A stretch of 39,203 nt of DNA from an uncultured Verrucomicrobiota bacterium (GTDB lineage: Bacteria; Verrucomicrobiota; Verrucomicrobiia; Limisphaerales; UBA9464), in the NCBI GenBank assembly GCA_903835555.1, contig CAILNN010000167.1:1-39203 (forward strand). Direction: 5' to 3'. This document shows positions 7,760-17,032 of this stretch, piece by piece. The notes below the pieces were generated by a model that was not told where the DNA came from, made no database searches, and worked only from the letters and a program-made list of their open reading frames with translations. The position numbers and the translations under genes are program-made. Each line of letters starts with the position of its first letter. Within the stretch, counting starts at the first letter, position 1.

Positions 7760-8542
7760 ATGAATGCCAAAACCTTAGGTCTCCTGCTACTGACAGCAGT
7801 TACCATCTGCCTCGCGGGCTTTTTGTGGAAGACGATGGACGAAGACAAACAGGAGCGTCAGAAATTGACGGAAGAAATTCGCGCCAAATCGAATGAGGTG
7901 GTGCGCACGGTCGGGAAACTGTCTGAGTTACAGTCCGTCAATACTCACTTGGAAACGACCCTCGAGCTTAAGACCGACGAACTTAGCACCTATTCCAACA
8001 AGTGGACGTCGGCGACCGCTCAATTGGCCAAGACCGAACAGCAGGCCAAGGAGGCGGCGGCTGCTGCCGAGGCGGAAATCACCAAGCGGAATTCTCGCAT
8101 CAGTGAGCTGGCCACCGAAAAAGACGGTCTCTCCAAGAAGATGGACGGACTCAATCTGGAAATTACTGGACTGAATAACCAGATAAAGGATACCGAGGCC
8201 AAGTTGTCTGCCAGCGAGGGTGACCGCGCTCTGCTTGAAAAGGAGCTCAAGCGTCTGTTGGCGGAAAAGGCTGAGCTCGAACGTCGCTTTAATGACTTGG
8301 CCTTGCTCAAGAAGCAGGTTCAGAAGCTCAAGGACGAACTGAGCATTAGCCGACGTATCGATTTCATCCGCAAAGGCCTCTACGGCTTCGACAAGAAAGG
8401 TGCTGAGGTCTTGAATGAAGGCGTTCGACCAAAACTCGATGGCTCAAATTCCAACTCTGGATTGGTTTTGAGCGCTACCGTCGGGACCGACGGTAGCGCC
8501 AAGGTCGAGGTCAGCACCAATGCCCCGGCAAAGAAGCCGTGA
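7760..8542 (+). CDS. Membrane-anchored coiled-coil protein, unknown function
   Basis: The 260-residue protein has an N-terminal hydrophobic helix at residues 5-24 (LGLLLLTAVTICLAGFLW), then a long heptad-rich coiled coil (about residues 30-200; EKELKRLLAEKAELERRFNDLALLKKQVQKLKDEL). The tail of about 60 residues is Gly/Ser/Asn-rich and ends NAPAKKP. The likely topology is one membrane anchor with a rod outside the cytoplasm. No enzymatic motif is visible. An AAGGTGA ribosome binding site decides the start. Near its 3' end the coding sequence holds a 13-bp perfect inverted repeat (8472-8499). A secreted propeller protein gene follows 90 bases later and may be part of the same transcript. Confidence 0.8.
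   Translation: MNAKTLGLLLLTAVTICLAGFLWKTMDEDKQERQKLTEEIRAKSNEVVRTVGKLSELQSVNTHLETTLELKTDELSTYSNKWTSATAQLAKTEQQAKEAAAAAEAEITKRNSRISELATEKDGLSKKMDGLNLEITGLNNQIKDTEAKLSASEGDRALLEKELKRLLAEKAELERRFNDLALLKKQVQKLKDELSISRRIDFIRKGLYGFDKKGAEVLNEGVRPKLDGSNSNSGLVLSATVGTDGSAKVEVSTNAPAKKP
8472..8499 (+). repeat. Perfect 13-bp inverted repeat inside a coding sequence
   Basis: GCGCTACCGTCGG and CCGACGGTAGCGC are separated by only GA. It ends 43 bases before the end of the coiled-coil gene and encodes part of SATVGTDGSAK. The hairpin would be very stable in mRNA. No T-run follows. Confidence 0.85.
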
Positions 8543-8632
8543 CAATTCCGAATTTGGTTTGACGCCCCTTCCTCGTTGCCAATCCTTTTGCCAATTATCC
8601 CGTCGAAATACCTGATCAATTTTTCCGACCTT

Positions 8633-9919
8633 ATGCATCCATTTTCTCGATACGCGGTTCTGGGCGCTTTGGCCCTGAGCCTTCCAGCTGCCGCTGCCGA
8701 TTGGAGCTTTATTCATGGTCCCAAAGGCGATGGTTCGTCTCCCGAAAAAATCGGCAAGACGTGGCCTGCTTCCGGTCCCAAAGTGCTTTGGAAGGTTCCC
8801 AGTGAAGGCGGTTTCAGTTGCTTGGTTGTGTCGGGCAAAGTGGCCGCTTGCTTGGAATGGAGAGATGTCGATGGTGCCAAGCAAGAGGTCCTCGTCGCCC
8901 GCAATGCTGATACGGGCAAAGAGCTTTGGGTTAAGCCGCTCGGGCCAGTGAAATTTGACGGAGGCGGGGATTCCGGCACTCCAACCAACAGTGGCGGCGA
9001 TGGTCCACGCTCCAGTCCAACCATCGACGGAAGCCATATCTATGTCACGTCCGGCAAGTTGGTCCTGACCTCCTTCGATGCCACCACGGGAGCGGTGGCT
9101 TGGCAGCATGATCTGATCAAGGAGTACGAAGGACGCAATATTCAGTGGCAGAACGCCGCCGCTCCCCTCATTGACGGTGACCTCGTCCTTGTCGCTGGTG
9201 GTGGTCCTGGTAAGTCGCTCCTGGCCTTTAAGAAATCCGATGGGCAACTCGCTTGGTCTGGGTTCGATGAGAAAATGACCCACGCCACACCGACCCCGAC
9301 CTCCATCCTCGGCAAACATCAAGTCGTCTTCTTCCTTCAATCTGGTTTGCTTTCCGTAGATCCCAAGACCGGTACCGAGCTCTGGCGTTATCCCTTCAAA
9401 TACGCGGTTTCAACCGCCGCATCTCCTGTGGTTGCTGGTGATATTGTTTATTGCTCTGCCGGTTACAATGTCGGGGCCGGAGCCTGTAAAGTCTCCAAGA
9501 ACGGCGAAACATTCTCCGCCACCGAAATCTACCGTTTTCCCGGCAATAAGCCGCTGGCCAATCACTGGAGCACTCCCGTGTTATCCAACGGCAAGCTCTA
9601 TGGCTTGTTCCAATTCAAAGAGTATGGCGACGGTCCGCTCAAATGCGTCGATGTGGCCACCGGGAAAGTGGAGTGGGAAAAGAAAGGCTTCGGCCCCGGC
9701 CAAGTCATCCTGGTCGATGGACATATCTTGGTCCTGAGTGATGCCGGGGATTTGGTCTTGGTCAAGGCGACTCCGACCGAATATCAGGAAGTGGCCCGCG
9801 CGACCGTTTTGGCCGGCAAATGCTGGGGAACGCCTGCGGTCAGCAACGGTCGCATCTACGCCCGCAGCACCAAGGAAGCCGTTTGTCTAGAGGTCCCGTC
9901 CACTCAAGCCTCCCGGTAA
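8633..9919 (+). CDS. Secreted PQQ-binding-like beta-propeller protein
   Basis: The 428-residue protein starts at the ATG at 8633, with a signal peptide (MHPFSRYAVLGALALSLPAA) cut near AAAADW. The mature part has several PQQ-like propeller blades: NADTGKELWVKPL, DATTGAVAWQHDL, DPKTGTELWRYPF and DVATGKVEWEKKGFG, each with the TGxxxW blade motif. Such proteins are structural propellers (BamB- or quinoprotein-like) in the periplasm; none of the metal or PQQ residues of alcohol dehydrogenases is recognisable, so no enzyme activity should be assumed. The upstream in-frame ATG at 8576 would put non-signal sequence ahead of the signal peptide and is unlikely. A perfect hairpin follows at 9948-9970. 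Confidence 0.88.
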   Translation: MHPFSRYAVLGALALSLPAAAADWSFIHGPKGDGSSPEKIGKTWPASGPKVLWKVPSEGGFSCLVVSGKVAACLEWRDVDGAKQEVLVARNADTGKELWVKPLGPVKFDGGGDSGTPTNSGGDGPRSSPTIDGSHIYVTSGKLVLTSFDATTGAVAWQHDLIKEYEGRNIQWQNAAAPLIDGDLVLVAGGGPGKSLLAFKKSDGQLAWSGFDEKMTHATPTPTSILGKHQVVFFLQSGLLSVDPKTGTELWRYPFKYAVSTAASPVVAGDIVYCSAGYNVGAGACKVSKNGETFSATEIYRFPGNKPLANHWSTPVLSNGKLYGLFQFKEYGDGPLKCVDVATGKVEWEKKGFGPGQVILVDGHILVLSDAGDLVLVKATPTEYQEVARATVLAGKCWGTPAVSNGRIYARSTKEAVCLEVPSTQASR

Positions 9920-9947
9920 CTGCTTTTCTTTCAAACGTCAGGCCGCA

Positions 9948-9970
9948 AGGTTGCGATTAATTCGCAACCT
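9948..9970 (+). terminator. Hairpin after the propeller gene
   Basis: A perfect 9-bp stem, AGGTTGCGA / TCGCAACCT, with loop TTAAT, lies 28 bases after the stop at 9919. The T-run is weak (CCTGTGC follows). It sits between two convergent genes and could serve both strands. Confidence 0.5.
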
Positions 9971-9984
9971 CCTGTGCTTCAATG

Positions 9985-10085
9985 ACATCGGTAGGGAGAG
10001 ACTCCGTCGAGCCCCGGCGGTCCGAATCGGAAGCCAAAGGCTTACCAGCTAAAAGCCGGTGGTTGAGCGTAGCGACACAACCGGA
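9985..10085. repeat. Dispersed intergenic repeat mosaic, copy B
   Basis: It has ACATCGGTAGGG then AGACTCCGTCGAGCC, both shared with copy C at 30372. At 10054-10085 it has a unit starting AGCCGGTGGTTGAGCG that matches 20642-20673 at 29 of 32 positions. That unit is a near-perfect palindrome (CCGGTGGT ... ACAACCGG) and when translated gives the spurious peptide MVERSDTTG. Confidence 0.8.
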
Positions 10086-10144
10086 ACACCAAATAAATTG
10101 CCGACGCACCCCGGAGAGGTGCCCGCTTCCGCGGTAAATAGCCG

Positions 10145-11305
10145 CTACCTCCTAAACGAAGCCGCAAAATCCGCCGTCGCCCCCATCCGAACCACCTTCT
10201 TCCGATTCGAGTTTCGGATTAATTCAGATAGCATCTGCTCCCAAGCCGCCCCATTCAGCGGCATCGCGATGGTTTGTTCCGTTAGGCCGGAATACACAAT
10301 CGCATTGGCCAATTCAACCGAAGCCAATCCCGCCTCACCGGGCGCGATCAACGGAACCCCGTCCAAAATCGCAGCGGTGAAATTCTGCATCAGCGCTGCA
10401 TGCGGGGCCGGATGATTCTCGAAGGGTAGTTCGCAATTCCAAACCGGCGGTGGCGTGAATCCCGTTGGCGTTGTTCGCGACCATTCGTTGGCATCGGATT
10501 CATTGCGAATAAAGGTCAATCGCTGGTTTTCCAAGACCAGCCGACCTCGCGTCCCAGCCAACTCCAGACGGTTGGTCCCAGGCGATTCACCCGTACTCCC
10601 CACGAAAACGCCTGTGGCACCATTGCCAAACTCCAGAAACGCGGTGGCTTCGTCTTCGACCTCGATGTCGTGCCACCGACCCAGATGGACAAACCCGCGA
10701 ACTTTTGTCGGAGTTCCCAGAAGCCAACACAGGACATCCAGATTGTGCAGGCATTGATTGAGCAAAACCCCGCCGCCTTCTCCCTGCCAGGTTGCTCGCC
10801 ATCCGCCGCTGGAGTAGTACGCCTCGGTCCGAAACCAATCGGTATTGATCCAAGTCACCCGTTGCAGTCGACCCAATTCTCCCCCCTCAAGCAGCGACCG
10901 TATCCGGGCATAGCGCGGTTCCATCCGTAGTTGAAACATCCCAGCCAGACACAATTCTGGGTGCAAACGAGCGACTTCTAGCAATCGCTCGGCATCCGTT
11001 TTATGTGCCGCCAACGGCTTCTCCACCATCACATGGAGGCCCGCATTCAAAGCAGCGATACCCAACTCGACATGCGAGGGATGGGGTGTCGCAATCAACA
11101 CCGAATCGACCGTGCCCGAACCAATCAATTCCAGGCCATTGGAAAAGGTGGCCACGCCACGCGATGCATAGGGCGCTGTTTTCGCTGTCGACGGAGCTGC
11201 CACCGCCCTGAGTTCGCAGCGAGGCACTTTTCCGTCCAGTAGGTAGGTCGCATGGTGTCGACCGATGTTTCCAAGTCCAATCAAGCCCAGTCGGAGTGTC
11301 GTCAT
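10145..11305 (-). CDS. Gfo/Idh/MocA family NAD(P)-dependent oxidoreductase
   Basis: The 386-residue protein begins MTTLRLGLIGLGNIGRHHA, the Rossmann GxGxxG motif for NAD(P). It continues with VLIATPHPSHVELGIAALNAGLHVMVEKPLA; the EKPLA Lys is the usual catalytic-site residue. The C-terminal alpha/beta domain contains GGVLLNQCLHNLDVLCWLLG, and HNLD is the typical substrate-site His/Asp block. Family members oxidise or reduce sugars, inositols and related polyols in the cytoplasm; the substrate is not readable. The same frame stays open for a further 451 codons upstream, but that part is only the antisense of acs, so the start is set at 11305. It is divergent from acs, with 156 bases between. 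Confidence 0.92.
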   Translation of the reverse strand: MTTLRLGLIGLGNIGRHHATYLLDGKVPRCELRAVAAPSTAKTAPYASRGVATFSNGLELIGSGTVDSVLIATPHPSHVELGIAALNAGLHVMVEKPLAAHKTDAERLLEVARLHPELCLAGMFQLRMEPRYARIRSLLEGGELGRLQRVTWINTDWFRTEAYYSSGGWRATWQGEGGGVLLNQCLHNLDVLCWLLGTPTKVRGFVHLGRWHDIEVEDEATAFLEFGNGATGVFVGSTGESPGTNRLELAGTRGRLVLENQRLTFIRNESDANEWSRTTPTGFTPPPVWNCELPFENHPAPHAALMQNFTAAILDGVPLIAPGEAGLASVELANAIVYSGLTEQTIAMPLNGAAWEQMLSELIRNSNRKKVVRMGATADFAASFRR

Positions 11306-11461
11306 CGTCGTGTTCGGAAAAGGGGAGCGAAATCTGTCGCCTACGCTTGCCCGATACCTTCCGCCGGACAAGCCCGTTTTGTGCTTAAACGCCTTCCGTG
11401 CGTTGCTTGGATTGACGCGAGCCTTCCACCTTCGCAATGTTAGCACGAGTCTTCCATCTCC

Positions 11462-13471
11462 ATGAACGTGTCTTCCGTGCCGTCGGCCAATATCGAATCG
11501 CTTTCCCAGGAATCCCGGGTTTTTCCAGCGCCTGCTGAGTTTTCCAGCGCCTCTCGGGTCAAGACGATGACCCAATACCGCAGACTCTGGTCGGCCTCCG
11601 TCAATGAACCGGAACGCTTCTGGAAGCAAATGGCGGAGCAGCACCTGCATTGGTTTACCCCCTTTAAGACGGTGCTCCAGTGGAAGGTTCCCGATGCCAA
11701 ATGGTTTGGCGGCGGAAAACTGAATGTCTCCTCCAACTGCCTCGACAAATGGCTTGGCACCGCCACCGCCAACAAGGCGGCATTGATTTGGGAAGGCGAG
11801 CCCGCCTCGGATGGACGTCCGGGCGAAGAACGGGTGTTGACCTTTCAGCAACTCCATCGCGAGGTCTGCCGTTTCGCCAATGTTCTCAAGCGCCACGGTG
11901 TGGAAAAGGGTGACCGCGTCATTCTGTACCTCCCCATGATCCCAGAGGCTGCCATCGCCATGCTGGCCTGCACTCGAATCGGGGCGATTCATAGCGTCGT
12001 CTTCGGTGGGTTTAGCGCCCAGTCGGTCGCCGACCGGATCGCCGACTGCGGAGCCAAACTGGTCGTGACCGCCGATGGCGGTTACCGCCGCGGTTCGGTG
12101 GTTCCGCTCAAGAAAAACGTCGACGAAGCCCTCACCATCGTTGGTGCCGATGGCGAGCGTTTGGCAAAATCCATTGAAAAAGTGGTGGTCGTTCGGCGCA
12201 CCGGCAACGAAGTACACATCACCGAAGGACGCGACGTTTGGTGGCATCGCGAGTTGGAATACGTCGAGGATCAATGCGCCCCGGCCAAGATGGATTCGGA
12301 ATCCCCGTTGTTCATCCTCTACACCAGCGGATCGACCGGGAAACCGAAGGGCATTCTCCATACCACCGCTGGCTATCTCCTGGGAGCCAAACTGACCCAC
12401 CAGTACATCTTCGATGTCCAAGACCACGATGTCTATTGGTGCACTGCCGATATCGGGTGGGTCACCGGCCACAGCTACGTCGTCTATGGACCGTTGGCCA
12501 ATGGTACTACTAGCCTCATGTACGAAGGCGCTCCCAACTGGCCTGAGCCCGATCGCTTCTGGCGCATCATTGCCAAATACCGCGTCACCATCCTCTACAC
12601 CGCCCCGACCGCCATCCGCGCCTTCATGAAATGGGGCGATGAATGGCCCAAGAAACATCCCCTCGGCTCACTCCGCCTTTTGGGCACCGTTGGCGAGCCC
12701 ATCAATCCCGAAGCGTGGATGTGGTATTATCAGGTCGTCGGGGGCGGACGTTGCCCCATCGTCGATACCTGGTGGCAGACAGAAACTGGAGCGATCATGA
12801 TATCCCCTCTCCCGGGAGCGACCCCGACCAAGCCCGGCTCGGCCACCCTGCCGTTTTTCGGCATCCGCCCCGAAGTCGTCGACGATCAAGGCAACCCGGT
12901 GCCCAAGGGCAGCGGCGGCAAACTCATCATCCGCCAGCCATGGCCCTCCATGCTTCGCGGCCTGTGGGGCGATCCCAAGCGGTTCAAGGAAACCTATTGG
13001 AGCGAGGTCAAAGGGGCCTACTTCACCGGCGACGGCTGCCGTCAGGACAAAGACGGATACTTCTGGATCGTCGGTCGTATCGACGATGTCCTCAATGTCG
13101 CCGGCCACCGAATCGGCACCGCCGAAGTCGAAAGCGCTCTCGTCAGCCACCCCAGTGTGGCCGAAGCCGCCGTCGTCGGGCGTCCCGATCCGCTTAAGGG
13201 TCAAGCCTTGGTCTGCTTCGTGATTTTAAAAACCGGTGCCAAAGCTTCCCCCAGCCTCCGCGATGAATTGCGCGCTCATGTCGGCAAGGAAATCGGGCCC
13301 GTGGCCAAGCCCGACGATATCCGCTTCGCCGACGGCCTGCCCAAAACCCGTTCCGGCAAGATCATGCGCCGCCTGCTCAAACAGATCGCCAGCGGTGCCG
13401 AAATCAAAGGCGACACCACCACCCTCGAAGATTTGTCCGTCCTGGCGAAACTGACCGCCGCCGAGGAATAA
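11462..13471 (+). CDS. acs: Acetyl-CoA synthetase
   Basis: The 669-residue AMP-forming synthetase activates acetate with ATP and CoA. All core motifs are present: the P-loop-like [11 protein letters not shown] near residue 287, [16 protein letters not shown], the ATP-binding [38 protein letters not shown], and the C-terminal catalytic/acetylation Lys near residue 633 in [12 protein letters not shown]. The length is close to the family's 650 residues, with a slightly longer Ser-rich N-terminus. It ends 64 bases from a convergent sodium:solute symporter, with a palindromic terminator between them. The region before the ATG is pyrimidine-rich with no clear Shine-Dalgarno. Confidence 0.95.
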   Translation: MNVSSVPSANIESLSQESRVFPAPAEFSSASRVKTMTQYRRLWSASVNEPERFWKQMAEQHLHWFTPFKTVLQWKVPDAKWFGGGKLNVSSNCLDKWLGTATANKAALIWEGEPASDGRPGEERVLTFQQLHREVCRFANVLKRHGVEKGDRVILYLPMIPEAAIAMLACTRIGAIHSVVFGGFSAQSVADRIADCGAKLVVTADGGYRRGSVVPLKKNVDEALTIVGADGERLAKSIEKVVVVRRTGNEVHITEGRDVWWHRELEYVEDQCAPAKMDSESPLFILYTSGSTGKPKGILHTTAGYLLGAKLTHQYIFDVQDHDVYWCTADIGWVTGHSYVVYGPLANGTTSLMYEGAPNWPEPDRFWRIIAKYRVTILYTAPTAIRAFMKWGDEWPKKHPLGSLRLLGTVGEPINPEAWMWYYQVVGGGRCPIVDTWWQTETGAIMISPLPGATPTKPGSATLPFFGIRPEVVDDQGNPVPKGSGGKLIIRQPWPSMLRGLWGDPKRFKETYWSEVKGAYFTGDGCRQDKDGYFWIVGRIDDVLNVAGHRIGTAEVESALVSHPSVAEAAVVGRPDPLKGQALVCFVILKTGAKASPSLRDELRAHVGKEIGPVAKPDDIRFADGLPKTRSGKIMRRLLKQIASGAEIKGDTTTLEDLSVLAKLTAAEE

Positions 13472-13500
13472 GCCTCTGTGAGGGACGAGCACCTGCGAGT

Positions 13501-13526
13501 CCCATAGGGCCTATAAGTCCTATGGG
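13501..13526. terminator. Palindromic hairpin between convergent genes
   Basis: CCCATAGG and CCTATGGG form a perfect 8-bp stem around a 10-base loop, midway between the stops of acs (13471) and the symporter (13536). The symmetry and position fit a bidirectional terminator; a further TCCTAT follows, giving repeated CCTAT-like units. Confidence 0.55.
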
Positions 13527-13535
13527 TCCTATCCC

Positions 13536-15407
13536 TTATTTTCCAGACTCATCCAGGAACTTCCACCCGCGCTTGCTCAAGTCTCGGTAAACCCAAGCCC
13601 CGGCAGCCACTGCTACAACCAGAAATCCAATTCCAAGCGCTATCTCTCCGAAGATGATTTTGCCGACGCCGAAGAGCGTCAGGTAAATCATCACGCAACC
13701 AGCAAACCAGTCCCCGAGGTTTTGCAGACCATCCTGCTTGGTCCGGACGTCACTGGCTTCCTTGGCGATCGGCCCCCACAGCGTCGGGCTGGGTCGCACC
13801 CGCCGATAAAAAGCGAGGAGCACCGCGCGGTCTTCGGGCGGCGTCAGGAAGGTCACCGTCAGCCAGACGATACTTGAGCAGGCTACCGTGATCAGCACCG
13901 TGTAGGCGAAAACCTTGGCATCCGTAAAAACCGCAGAGTCCCAAACAAACAGGAACGAGGGTACCGCCTCTTTGGGAAACATTTGCGTCCAGAGCTTGCC
14001 TGATTGCAGATAAATCGAAACGACGAACGACGCGCCCATGGCTGAAATCTCACTCCACGCGTTGATACGCCACCAAAACCACCGAAGGATAAAGACGCTA
14101 CCCGTACCGGCTCCGATCGCCATTAGGAATTGCCACGCACCCGAGATCGACTCCTGATAATAGGTGACCACCGACGACGCCACCATCAGGAACAGAGTCG
14201 CCGCTTGACTGGCGAGGACATAATTCTTCTCCGTATCCTTGGGGGAAATAAACCGACGGTAAAAGTCGTTCACCAAATACGAAGCACCCCAGTTCAACTG
14301 AGTGGCCACCGTCGACATGTAGGCCGCTGCAAAAGCCGCGACCATCAAGCCAGCCAGGGCAGGGGGGAAAACGTCGGGATCCACCATGGTCTTGACGAAA
14401 CCGGATTCCTTGTCCTTGAGCTCGGGATACAAAACCAGCGAAGCCAAGGCGGTCAAAATCCAGGGCCAGGGACGGATGGCATAATGGGCCACGCTAAACC
14501 AGAGCGTGGCCAGCAGGGAATGGCGCTCGTCTTTGGCGGAGAAAATTCGTTGAGCCACATACCCGCCACCGCCCGGTTCAGCCCCGGGGTACCAAGTCGC
14601 CCACCAATTGACGCCAACATACACGAAGAACGTGATCATCGGCATCCAAGCCGAACCAATCTCAGGAGTGAACGACAGAATCGATCCGGAGCCGCCTTTC
14701 ACGACATCCATCGCCAGCAGTTTGGTCTTGAGCGCTTCCATACCTCCAACGGCATGCACGGCATACCAAGCCAGGATGATGACCATACCCATCTTTAAGA
14801 AAAACTGGAACAGGTCGGTGACCAAAACGCCCCATAATCCGGAAAGGGTCGATATCAGCGCCGTCCCCAGCATCAGGCCAAAAACAACCGACAAAGCCGC
14901 AACCTTCGGACTATCAATCCCGATCGCGTGCAAGCTCAGGTCCGGAAAAATGATCAAAAGGATTTTGACCATTGCCAGATTCACCCAACCCAAAATGATG
15001 CAGTTAATCGGGATTCCCAGGTACAAAGCCCGAAAGCAGCGCAAATAAGCCGCCGGCGCTCCGCCATATCGGATTTCGGCAAATTCCACATCGGTGATGA
15101 CACCCGCTCGACGCCAAAGGCGGGCGAAGAAAAAGACCGTCAAGAGGCTGCTCAACAACATGTTCCACCAGAGCCAATTCCCGGCTATCCCGTAGGTCGC
15201 CACCATCCCGGTCACCGCTAGCGGCGTATCAGCAGCAAACGTGGTAGCCACCATGCTGGTCCCCGCCAGCCACCAAGAGACACTTCGTCCTCCCACGAAA
15301 AATTCATCGGTCGATCCGGTGGCCTTCTTCCGATACCACAGTCCGATAAGAATGTTGATCGCGAAATAGCCCGCGATGATCAGCCAGTCAATCAGAGTCA
15401 AATGCAT
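13536..15407 (-). CDS. Sodium:solute symporter family (SSS) transporter
   Basis: The 623-residue polytopic protein has about 13-15 membrane helices, beginning LIDWLIIAGYFAINILIGLWY. It carries the SSS hallmarks: an early DEFFVGGRSVSWWLAGTSMVATTFAADTPL segment, where the Na+ site of family members lies, and AAFAAAYMSTVATQLNWGASYLVNDFY. The ATG at 15407 starts right at helix 1; the longer frame adds 18 unlikely residues. SSS proteins import sugars, amino acids, acetate or other small solutes with Na+. Its convergent position to acs hints at a carboxylate, but this is weak evidence; it is also near a Gfo/Idh oxidoreductase. Confidence 0.88.
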   Translation of the reverse strand: MHLTLIDWLIIAGYFAINILIGLWYRKKATGSTDEFFVGGRSVSWWLAGTSMVATTFAADTPLAVTGMVATYGIAGNWLWWNMLLSSLLTVFFFARLWRRAGVITDVEFAEIRYGGAPAAYLRCFRALYLGIPINCIILGWVNLAMVKILLIIFPDLSLHAIGIDSPKVAALSVVFGLMLGTALISTLSGLWGVLVTDLFQFFLKMGMVIILAWYAVHAVGGMEALKTKLLAMDVVKGGSGSILSFTPEIGSAWMPMITFFVYVGVNWWATWYPGAEPGGGGYVAQRIFSAKDERHSLLATLWFSVAHYAIRPWPWILTALASLVLYPELKDKESGFVKTMVDPDVFPPALAGLMVAAFAAAYMSTVATQLNWGASYLVNDFYRRFISPKDTEKNYVLASQAATLFLMVASSVVTYYQESISGAWQFLMAIGAGTGSVFILRWFWWRINAWSEISAMGASFVVSIYLQSGKLWTQMFPKEAVPSFLFVWDSAVFTDAKVFAYTVLITVACSSIVWLTVTFLTPPEDRAVLLAFYRRVRPSPTLWGPIAKEASDVRTKQDGLQNLGDWFAGCVMIYLTLFGVGKIIFGEIALGIGFLVVAVAAGAWVYRDLSKRGWKFLDESGK

Positions 15408-15531
15408 AAGCGCTTGGTCGGCAATGGGGTCGATTGCGAACTGTCCTCGCAATTGAGCCATAGTCCGAAACCGAATTCACCAAAAAGAAACACTGTTTTT
15501 CAGATGCTGGTTCCGCAAGGTGCGCGGGACC

Positions 15532-15571
15532 GTCCGCCAGGTCTTGGACTGCGCCAGCCCTCTGGCGCTTT
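15532..15571. repeat. Dispersed hairpin repeat F, copy 1
   Basis: These 40 bases are identical to 25297-25336. The core is the perfect hairpin GCGCCAG-CCCT-CTGGCGC at 15551-15568, preceded by GTCCGCCAGGTCTTGGACT. Read on the minus strand it gives the peptide SARGLAQSKTWRT. It lies between the TolB-like gene and the symporter. Confidence 0.85.
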
Positions 15572-15658
15572 GGAAATGGGCATGGAATGCAAGGCGGGCG
15601 ACAGACAACTCGCACCGCGTAGGATTTACCGTTATAGATGACTCAAAACCCGCCAATC

Positions 15659-16606
15659 CTATCGACCGCTTCCCGGTTTCCAAGAAGCGCGACTCCCATC
15701 AATCGCCATTTGGAACCGCAACGGTTCAATCACCTGGGCATCACTCCCATCGGGGTGTATCACCCAAACCGGTCGTTTATCCGCCGGTTTCTGAGTATAG
15801 ACCACCTTCATCCGTTCGGGATTACTCCAATAGCGTTCGTCGGTCCTTCGAAACGAAATCCAACGGTCATCTGGCGACCAGGCGCTCGGCGTGCAGACGC
15901 TGGTGCCGCCAAACTGGGTCAATTGCCGGTTCCCGCTGCCGTCGGCGTTGATGATGAAAAGCTCCAGCGCTTCCCCAACCGGAAATGAATAAACGATCGA
16001 TCGCGAGTCAGGAGACCAGTTGGGGAACGTCGCTCCCACCTTGCTCGTCGTCTGAACCACCCGCTGTTTCCCCGAGCCATCCCAATTCATGACGTAAACC
16101 GTCACCCCGCCTTCTGGAGGATGGCCAGTGTAGCAAATCCGTTTTCCATCCGGTGATAAGGTCGGATCATGACCTTCACCGAGCATTTGAAGATCGCTGC
16201 CATCCGGCTTGATGCTGGCCATTTCGGGTTTATCCCCATGCATACCGAAGACGATCCGTTCGCCGGCGGGCGTTCGTTGCCAACTCGGCATGTAGCAAAC
16301 CTTCGGCGATGTCACCAAGCGCCGTACTTGGGTGCCATCGGCGCGACAAACCCAAAGGTTGGTCGAGTGCTCGCGGTCAGACATGAACACGATTCGCCGC
16401 GCATCAGGTGACCAACAGGGGTATCGGTCCTCGGAATTGGGAGCCCGGGTGACATTAAACATGTCCCCAGTTTCGGGGTCTGCGATGAAAACCTCCGTAT
16501 CACCGGTGCGAATGGAAGTGACCAATAGCTTTTGTCCGGCCAGCGGCCCTGCCAAGACTTCAGACACGGCAATCCACGACAGAGCGATCAATTGAATGAC
16601 TTTCAT
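15659..16606 (-). CDS. TolB-like (PD40 repeat) secreted beta-propeller
   Basis: The 315-residue protein has a signal peptide (MKVIQLIALSWIAVSEVLAG) and four or five PD40/TolB blades: YPCWSPDARRIVFMSD, PTLSPDGKRICYTG, FPNWSPDSRSIVYSFP and PSAWSPDDRWISFRR, alternating with DGTQVRRL- and DGSGNRQL-type strands. The family is a periplasmic propeller; true TolB also has an N-terminal domain, which is absent here, and no Tol-Pal genes are nearby. It is more likely a stand-alone secreted propeller of unknown partner. It has its own 5' region, and the 251-base gap after it carries repeat F. Confidence 0.88.
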   Translation of the reverse strand: MKVIQLIALSWIAVSEVLAGPLAGQKLLVTSIRTGDTEVFIADPETGDMFNVTRAPNSEDRYPCWSPDARRIVFMSDREHSTNLWVCRADGTQVRRLVTSPKVCYMPSWQRTPAGERIVFGMHGDKPEMASIKPDGSDLQMLGEGHDPTLSPDGKRICYTGHPPEGGVTVYVMNWDGSGKQRVVQTTSKVGATFPNWSPDSRSIVYSFPVGEALELFIINADGSGNRQLTQFGGTSVCTPSAWSPDDRWISFRRTDERYWSNPERMKVVYTQKPADKRPVWVIHPDGSDAQVIEPLRFQMAIDGSRASWKPGSGR

Positions 16607-17032
16607 GGGTTCACTGGAAACTTGCCCAATCCCCTTGAATTTGTCGCGATCGATCTGAGAGCGAAATGATAGGAGCCGTAAATCTCAGGGCCAAAGGCCC
16701 GATTCCAGACCAGCCTAGGCAAACGCCCCGAATGCTCTAAAGGGCTGAAAGCCCGAACCCTGTTTCTCGAAAACCTATCACTTTCTTACTTCGCCAATCA
16801 CCAAAGGTCTCGAAGCAGCCGATCTGCCGTGGAACGGATTCCGGCTTAGCAAAAATAGCGGCGACTACGGAAGTCGGGCGGCCTCCACTCCGTAGCCGTC
16901 GCGCGTGAGGCGACGCTGATCCCACGAGGCCACCACCCGTTTCCGAGCAGCCAGACGGGAAAATAGACCGTAACCCAACACACTTCGCCAAAGACAATCG
17001 CCCGAACTCCAATACCCGGGGCCACCCCGTCG
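16607..17032. other. Gene-free stretch with small palindromes
   Basis: No supported gene lies here. It holds short inverted repeats of the kind scattered through such genomes: GGGCC-AAA-GGCCC (16688-16700), GGGCT-GAA-AGCCC (16742-16754), CTACGGA/TCCGTAG (16865-16895) and GTCGC/GCGAC (16898-16914). Some may end the minus-strand transglutaminase transcript, and the left end should hold the promoter of the TolB-like gene. Confidence 0.5.

Noticed and set aside
8444..9340. 298-codon minus-strand frame opposite the propeller gene
   Set aside because: It is antisense to two supported genes and shows no domain, signal peptide or start context.
10059..10415. 118-codon plus-strand frame starting MVERSDTTG
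   Set aside because: Its start lies in palindromic repeat B and most of it is antisense of the oxidoreductase C-terminus.
11306..12658. Minus-strand open frame continuing upstream of the Gfo/Idh oxidoreductase (451 extra codons)
   Set aside because: It is the antisense of acs, Gly/Arg-rich with no family pattern; the oxidoreductase clearly starts at 11305 with its Rossmann motif.
14130..14798. 222-codon plus-strand frame inside the symporter region
   Set aside because: It is the antisense of membrane helices in the symporter; its composition is Arg/His-rich and random-looking.
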